Shown here piece by piece: positions 59,532 to 64,000 of a DNA stretch of 64,000 bases. How positions within the stretch are numbered: the stretch's first letter is position 1; the number at the start of each line of letters is the position of its first letter. The DNA is from Polytrichum commune. Lineage: Eukaryota > Streptophyta > Polytrichopsida > Polytrichales > Polytrichaceae. A program made the translations under genes and the position numbers. Location: contig OX485807.1 of the NCBI GenBank assembly GCA_950295325.1, forward strand, positions 40,578,440 through 40,642,439, given 5' to 3'. The notes beneath the pieces were generated by a model. It worked only from the letters and a program-made list of their open reading frames with translations, had not been told where the DNA came from and made no database searches.

Positions 59532-60719
59532 GACACACAAGTAGGGAGTACTATGCGTAGACTTATTTTTCCAAAAATTTCAAAACGTTTGAATATGGTG
59601 CTAGAAGCTCATCTAAAAGAGCCAAAAAAATCATTGCAATATTCTATTAGTACGTACGGTAATTAACCACATAACTGCAAGTGTCAATCCACACTAATAA
59701 TTCCACACCATAGCACAGTGGTGGAGCATCATCGTTCGGGCACAAGAATAGGCTCGCCAGTGAGAACCCAAGAGCACATTATTTATGATCAATGTGTAAC
59801 CGAATGCTGTGACAAAATATATATATATATATATATATATTTATTTATTTATTTATTTATTTATTTATATATTGTCTCTAGCTGCACAATGCATGCATTA
59901 TGCCAAATGAATGATCGGAGAAAGTGCACAATTAAATCCCCTATTACTTTGAGCCCTTCATATATGATCTGACTCCCGACATTACAGCAGCTTCACATTA
60001 ATCAGAAAAGCAAGCTTACTTATTACATATTCTTGCAAGCTTTACAAAGACTTGATGGTAAACTGGATTCTGTCTCTTGTGGAGCTTGAAGCTTGAACGA
60101 TGCAGTTCCCCGTCAGTGCTGCCACAAACACACTCGCTTGGTTTGATTTCCTTTTTCACTGGGAGGCCTTAAAGGTAGGCCTGGTACGGTGGTGAAAGTG
60201 CACCACTCGGTCAAGCATTTCAGCTTGAGAAACGCTTATTTTGAGGCAAAGGTTGATATGGCGGACAAGATGGGAAAATTATTTTTTAATAGAAAATGGT
60301 ATATATATATATATATATATATGTCTCAAGTTGGAGTCCTCTAAAAGTGAAGTTTCTTGTCCGAGGGTTTGAGGTTGCTCAAGAAACTTGAGCTGGAGAG
60401 AACTCCCCTAACAAAAAGTGTCGCCATGTTGCTAGCAATGTCCTTTTTTCATTCATGCTTGAAGTTCTTCACCGGAGAAGTCTTGGGTGTGGTGTAAACC
60501 CTCGCCGGTGAAGAACCCATCTTGTAACCATTCATATTGTTCCATTCCCCTAAAATTCTTGACCGGTGCACTACTTTCATCGTAGTCCAAACTGGCTCTA
60601 CTTTAACCCTCAATTTATGAGTTATGAAGTATACTTTCGTATTGTGTCACATGTCTCAAGATAGTGTTGCTAGAACAAGGCTCGGAGATTTGCTAAAGTA
60701 GCTTACTCATATATGCACT
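59532..60719. other. Gene-free with microsatellites and one hairpin
   Basis: (AT)n then (TTTA)n at 59816-59871; (AT)n at about 60299-60322. A hairpin at 60464-60516 pairs GTTCTTCACCGG with CCGGTGAAGAAC. Confidence 0.45.
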
Positions 60720-61898
60720 AAGGTATGTGGCCCTATTGTGGGCACTTCCAACACTACAAACAATTTTTTGGTCATTGGATCGGCTTGGGAATTGTTTTAT
60801 TTAATTAACGATTGCAACTCACAAAGGTTTTCGTTTCAAGGTGCAAAATCCAAGTTGAGATACCATCGGTAGAATAGCCGGGCCGACACACTTGTGCCAA
60901 GTAATTATTTAATTCACCAAAAATCGGTCCAACATTTCAAAATGATGATAATTTTAAAACTCCAAAATGTTTTCAAAGAATTTTTTTTAAATCAATTTCA
61001 GTTTGTTCACCAATGCCCAAGCAATAGCCTAGTAGGTGTTCACAAAGCACATTGAATCAATCGTAAGGTTTGGGAGAAACTCTACAAACTGAATATAAGT
61101 AGAGTGGGAGTAGTGTTCACAATTCATGTGGGATATGTAAACTTTGAGAGATGAAACCATGGTAGTCCTTTTGAATGTATTTGTTCATATAATTTGCATA
61201 ACAACCTCAAATCAAAAAAATAAAAAATAAAAAATTGTTGGAGGTGACACTATGTTAGATTGTCTAGGTTTTTTGATTTGAACACAACTCCACAAAAAAA
61301 AATGCTTTGCACAATCAACCTCTAAATATCTATTCATACACATTTTCTCTTCAACCTCCTACACCTCTTGTAAAAGCCTCTTGTAATTTGTTCGTATCTT
61401 TTGCAAGACAACTTCAAACCCACTTCGCCTAGGATATTGAACATGCGAATAATATGAGATGATTAGCGAATATGAATTGAAACCGTTGTCATTTTCCTCA
61501 TAAAGTTTGGATCGCATGGGACTCTGCTATTTGTTCTCAAACAAAAGATTCTCTATCTTCAAAATGAGTATTTAGGTCACTTCAATTATGTTGGTTACAT
61601 AATCTAGAGCATAGGAGGTGCACTCTACATTGCAATATCTACCCATGTTTGTGTAGAAAAGGAGTATCAATTGAAGAAGTCTTGTACATCATAGGAGGGA
61701 TAATGTTGAAGATGATATTTGTGTATAATAGTAATAAATAAGATATGTCACCTTGAGCTTTATACTTTCACATCTCACCTCCACTTTGAAAACTTGAAAA
61801 GACAACATGCGTTATTCTAACCTGATGAAACAATAATCCAATGGTCAAACTTGTCTATGGAGTTGGAAGTGCCCACAATAGGGCCACATACCATCCTT
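60720..61898. repeat. Inverted-repeat pair about 60 bp long, 1.18 kb apart
   Basis: 60720-60780 (AAGGTATGTGGCCCTATTGT, then GGGCACTTCCAAC, ...GGTCATTGGAT) is repeated in inverse orientation at 61836-61898. Between them, about 61060-61430 is an inverted relative of the right half of the 57.2 kb transposon (CAAAGTTTACATATCCCA). No clean target duplication or coding sequence. Confidence 0.7.
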
Positions 61899-62170
61899 AT
61901 GAAGTATACTTTGGTGTAAGAGTTAGCCATATAGTTGCCAAAAGTGGGGACCGACTCAAAATTATTAAAGAAATCTCCTATATTTGCCACTTCCAACAAA
62001 AGAAAGGAGAAATGTATTATTGAGTTATCCTGACATGAAGGTTGCTCCATTGACAATTCCCATTACATTTTTTGTAGGGGAATGTAAGAGGGGGATGGTG
62101 TATTGCCTATCTTTTGATCGGTGGACTCAATAAACTACATGACTAAGGAGGTGACGCTAATGAAGTGGCA
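61899..62170. other. Gene-free
   Basis: No coding or repeat signal recognised beyond the flanks of neighbouring elements. Confidence 0.35.
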
Positions 62171-62640
62171 CTAGTGTTTGGTGTTTTCAAGTTTCCTTTC
62201 ATTGAGAACAATGTGGGTGAGGTATTTAATAGAATTTTGTGAGAAAAAATCGATAACAATTTTAAACCTTTGTTTGGGGATTTCAAGGTCAAGTAAACGT
62301 TCAATGGATGAGTTATGGATAATGCCTCTTTTCATGGTGTTTATTATAATGGGGGATCAGTGATCGGGGAGATTTTTGGGCATAATCGGTTGAGATTCTT
62401 GTGTTTGCAAGTCCAATCGGTTACATGTTGACATCCTTCGATTTTCCTTTATTAAATTGGGGTATATTCTATAAATTCATCTAAAATGATCGGTAATTTT
62501 CCTGCAGTCTTGAACTTCAACCGGTTATTTCTCAAACTCAAGCGGTTCATCTGTAACTAACTGCCGGTTCTCCCCGATCATAGATGGGGAATGTGTCTTC
62601 AAGCCCAGTAATTGAAGGTGGAGGGTGAGGCATTGTACTT
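62171..62640 (-). pseudogene. LINE-like C-terminal tail, split by a hAT-like MITE
   Basis: The minus strand from 62357 reads open to a TAG at 62171: RGIIHNSSIERLLDLEIPKQ, then SQNSIKYLTHIVLN and a C-terminal NERKLENTKH. Upstream of the MITE the match to 55.29 kb continues (AAGTACAATG, CTCACCCTCCACCT). The reading is well conserved with the 34.2 and 55.4 kb fragments at protein level although the DNA has diverged. Confidence 0.6.
62358..62583 (-). mobile_element. hAT-like MITE, 226 bp
   Basis: It starts CAGTGATCGGGGAGATTTTT and ends GGTTCTCCCCGATCATAG. Flanks show an imperfect target duplication (minus strand ATTCCCCA / ATCCCCCA). Inserted in the LINE tail at 62171-62640; the tail reads continuously once the element is disregarded. 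Confidence 0.88.
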
Positions 62641-62790
62641 AGCAATAAAGGCATGTACTTCCAATAATCCCCTTCTTTGGTAGTCCTAGCTACCGCTTTA
62701 CTATCCTACCGGCTCCTTATCCTACGTAAGCTACTATTAGTTAGTACTTCTACATTCCTTCACGTCCATTTAACATTACTCCTACTAAGG

Positions 62791-63172
62791 TAGGGATGGC
62801 TATTTCCGTCCAAATTTCAGATGTGCCTAGTTGGGATGCTGAAACTATGTTTTTTTTATAAATTTTGAGCGCTCCGCAAAGCTGGTGCAAGAGCAACTAT
62901 GAAAAAATCAAAATTTTCCGGCATGTTTATGATTTCCTACAAATTTTTAAAGGAAACCTTGTAGAGTGACCAACACTCGCACATAGGGTGCGTGGTATAT
63001 CCACCGGGTGGATTTCTAAAACCAACCGCTGGCAGCCAATGAAATGCTGGCAGCGCTGTGAACGGTAAAAGCACCTTCATAGGTGCTTTTGTAAACCCAG
63101 GTAAAAGCACCTAGAAAGGTGCTTCCGACATAGGGGTCGACTTTAGGACCCGCACGGAAATTGCCACCCCTA
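62791..63172. mobile_element. Non-autonomous element with TAGGGRTGGC termini, 382 bp
   Basis: The left end TAGGGATGGCTATTTCCGT and right end reversed TAGGGGTGGCAATTTCCGT match at 17 of 19 positions; such TAGGGGTGGCAA-type ends are typical of hAT elements. An 8-bp duplication was not found (flanks CTAAGG / CCTTAG are mutually palindromic). A foldback AAAAGCACCTTCATAGGTGCTTTT lies inside at about 63068-63092, followed by AAAAGCACCTAGAAAGGTGCTT. Confidence 0.78.
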
Positions 63173-63199
63173 CCTTAGGGTATACAAGAGTTCCTACAT

Positions 63200-63550
63200 C
63201 GATCCTTAACACCCGTTAAGTAACAATTCTTCAAGTTGGACTATTAACATATCTACCTCTTTTGTAGATGCAAGACTTAATCATCCAAGATAGATATTAG
63301 CTCCATCCATACATACATTCAAATCCTAGTAGAACACAACTCACTTACTTCATATATTCCACAAGGAGATGACCCACTACAATACTCAAAATGGCCATAT
63401 TCTAACACGATTTTGAACTAGAATACCATCCTAAGTAGAGTGGCCATCCTTGAACCCTGTCCTTCCTCGACCAACCATCAATATTTGGCGCTTCTTTTTC
63501 AAATAGGACCTCGATCCTTATCTTTGACACCTTCTAGAAGGTTTTTCCCC
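63200..63550 (+). repeat. Repeat shared with 55.56-55.89 kb (probable LINE-derived)
   Basis: Frameshifted reading with a TATATTCCACAAGGAGATGA stretch (IPQGDD in one frame) and a segment translating to VAILEPCPSSTNHQYLALLF with stops nearby. Partner of the minus-strand segment at 55.6 kb. Confidence 0.5.
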
Positions 63551-64000
63551 AATGTTCAAAGCTATGCATACCAACATATCATTGTTTAAACTACTACGGT
63601 AAAAGAAATTAAGCTTCGGCCGTAAACAATAAGCGATTGTCAATTGGTTCATGGGGCACAAAATACAAAGGGGAGATGTAGCATGGTTTGATGCTCTTTG
63701 TTTGCAAAAATCACCCATGTATCGACCACATTGAAATTCGAGTAGTTGGGTATTTTGGGCAGTTGAAGTGTGTTTTGAGTTTTAGAAAGGGTTTACCCAT
63801 TCAACATGTATGTCCACATTAGATAAACACATGATGGCATATGGAGGTGTGTTGTTTGCATATGACATGATGTAGCTACAATGTTCTTTTTCGATGTTGT
63901 ATTTGAGGTTGTGGACGAAACCCTCATGTTGAGTGGGAGTTGGGGGGCATGCATGCCAATAAGGAGATCCATGACCAATGAGGTGGACTGGGACATTTGT
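63551..64000. other. Gene-free to window end
   Basis: Short minus-strand frames only; nothing recognised. Confidence 0.4.

Noticed and set aside
61817-62056. 79-codon minus frame reading VCGPIVGTSNS
   Set aside because: It overlaps one arm of an inverted repeat and ends at random sequence; no domain.

Overview
This window looks like nuclear DNA from a land plant. It carries spliced genes of families that are characteristic of, or restricted to, embryophytes: a cell-wall pectinesterase, an eight-cysteine lipid-transfer protein, and a TRM/LONGIFOLIA-type TON1-recruiting protein. The G/C-ending codons of the genes against an AT-rich background, and the very low gene density, suggest a non-seed plant with a fairly large genome (bryophyte, lycophyte or fern). 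The sequence alone does not settle the clade.

Layout. Positions 1-13,860 form the only gene-bearing part. In order it holds the 3' three exons of a pectinesterase (+), a first exon of a secreted lipid-transfer protein (-), an orphan EF-hand exon (-), and a large TRM-family gene (-, at least four exons) with a possible 48-residue secreted cysteine-containing peptide inside its first intron. This part is also marked by local two-copy tandem duplications with periods of 66, about 154, about 215 and about 366 bp.

From about 13.9 kb to 64 kb I find no intact gene. The stretch is a graveyard of short non-autonomous DNA transposons, dispersed repeats and decayed retroelement coding sequence. The clearest component is a hAT-like MITE family (termini near CAATGATCGGGGAGA) with 8-bp target-site duplications. 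It has copies near 28.7, 28.8, 30.0, 38.6, 47.2, 51.3, 57.0 and 62.4 kb, and several are nested in, or interrupted by, other elements. Other components are TTA-flanked Harbinger-like MITEs at 18.0, 24.7 and 29.4 kb, a TA-flanked element at 57.2 kb, a TAGGGRTGGC-ended element at 62.8 kb, and small foldback elements of about 110 bp.

Remnants of a LINE-like polyprotein occur at 34.2, 53.7-55.5 and 62.2 kb. They comprise an RNase H domain with replaced catalytic residues and a conserved C-terminal tail. The genes do not form a functional cluster; the window mainly records how this genome expands by nested small transposons. I did not find a convincing new multi-gene system. The most distinctive observations are the nested MITE stratigraphy, the three conserved LINE tails, and the small peptide ORF in the TRM intron.
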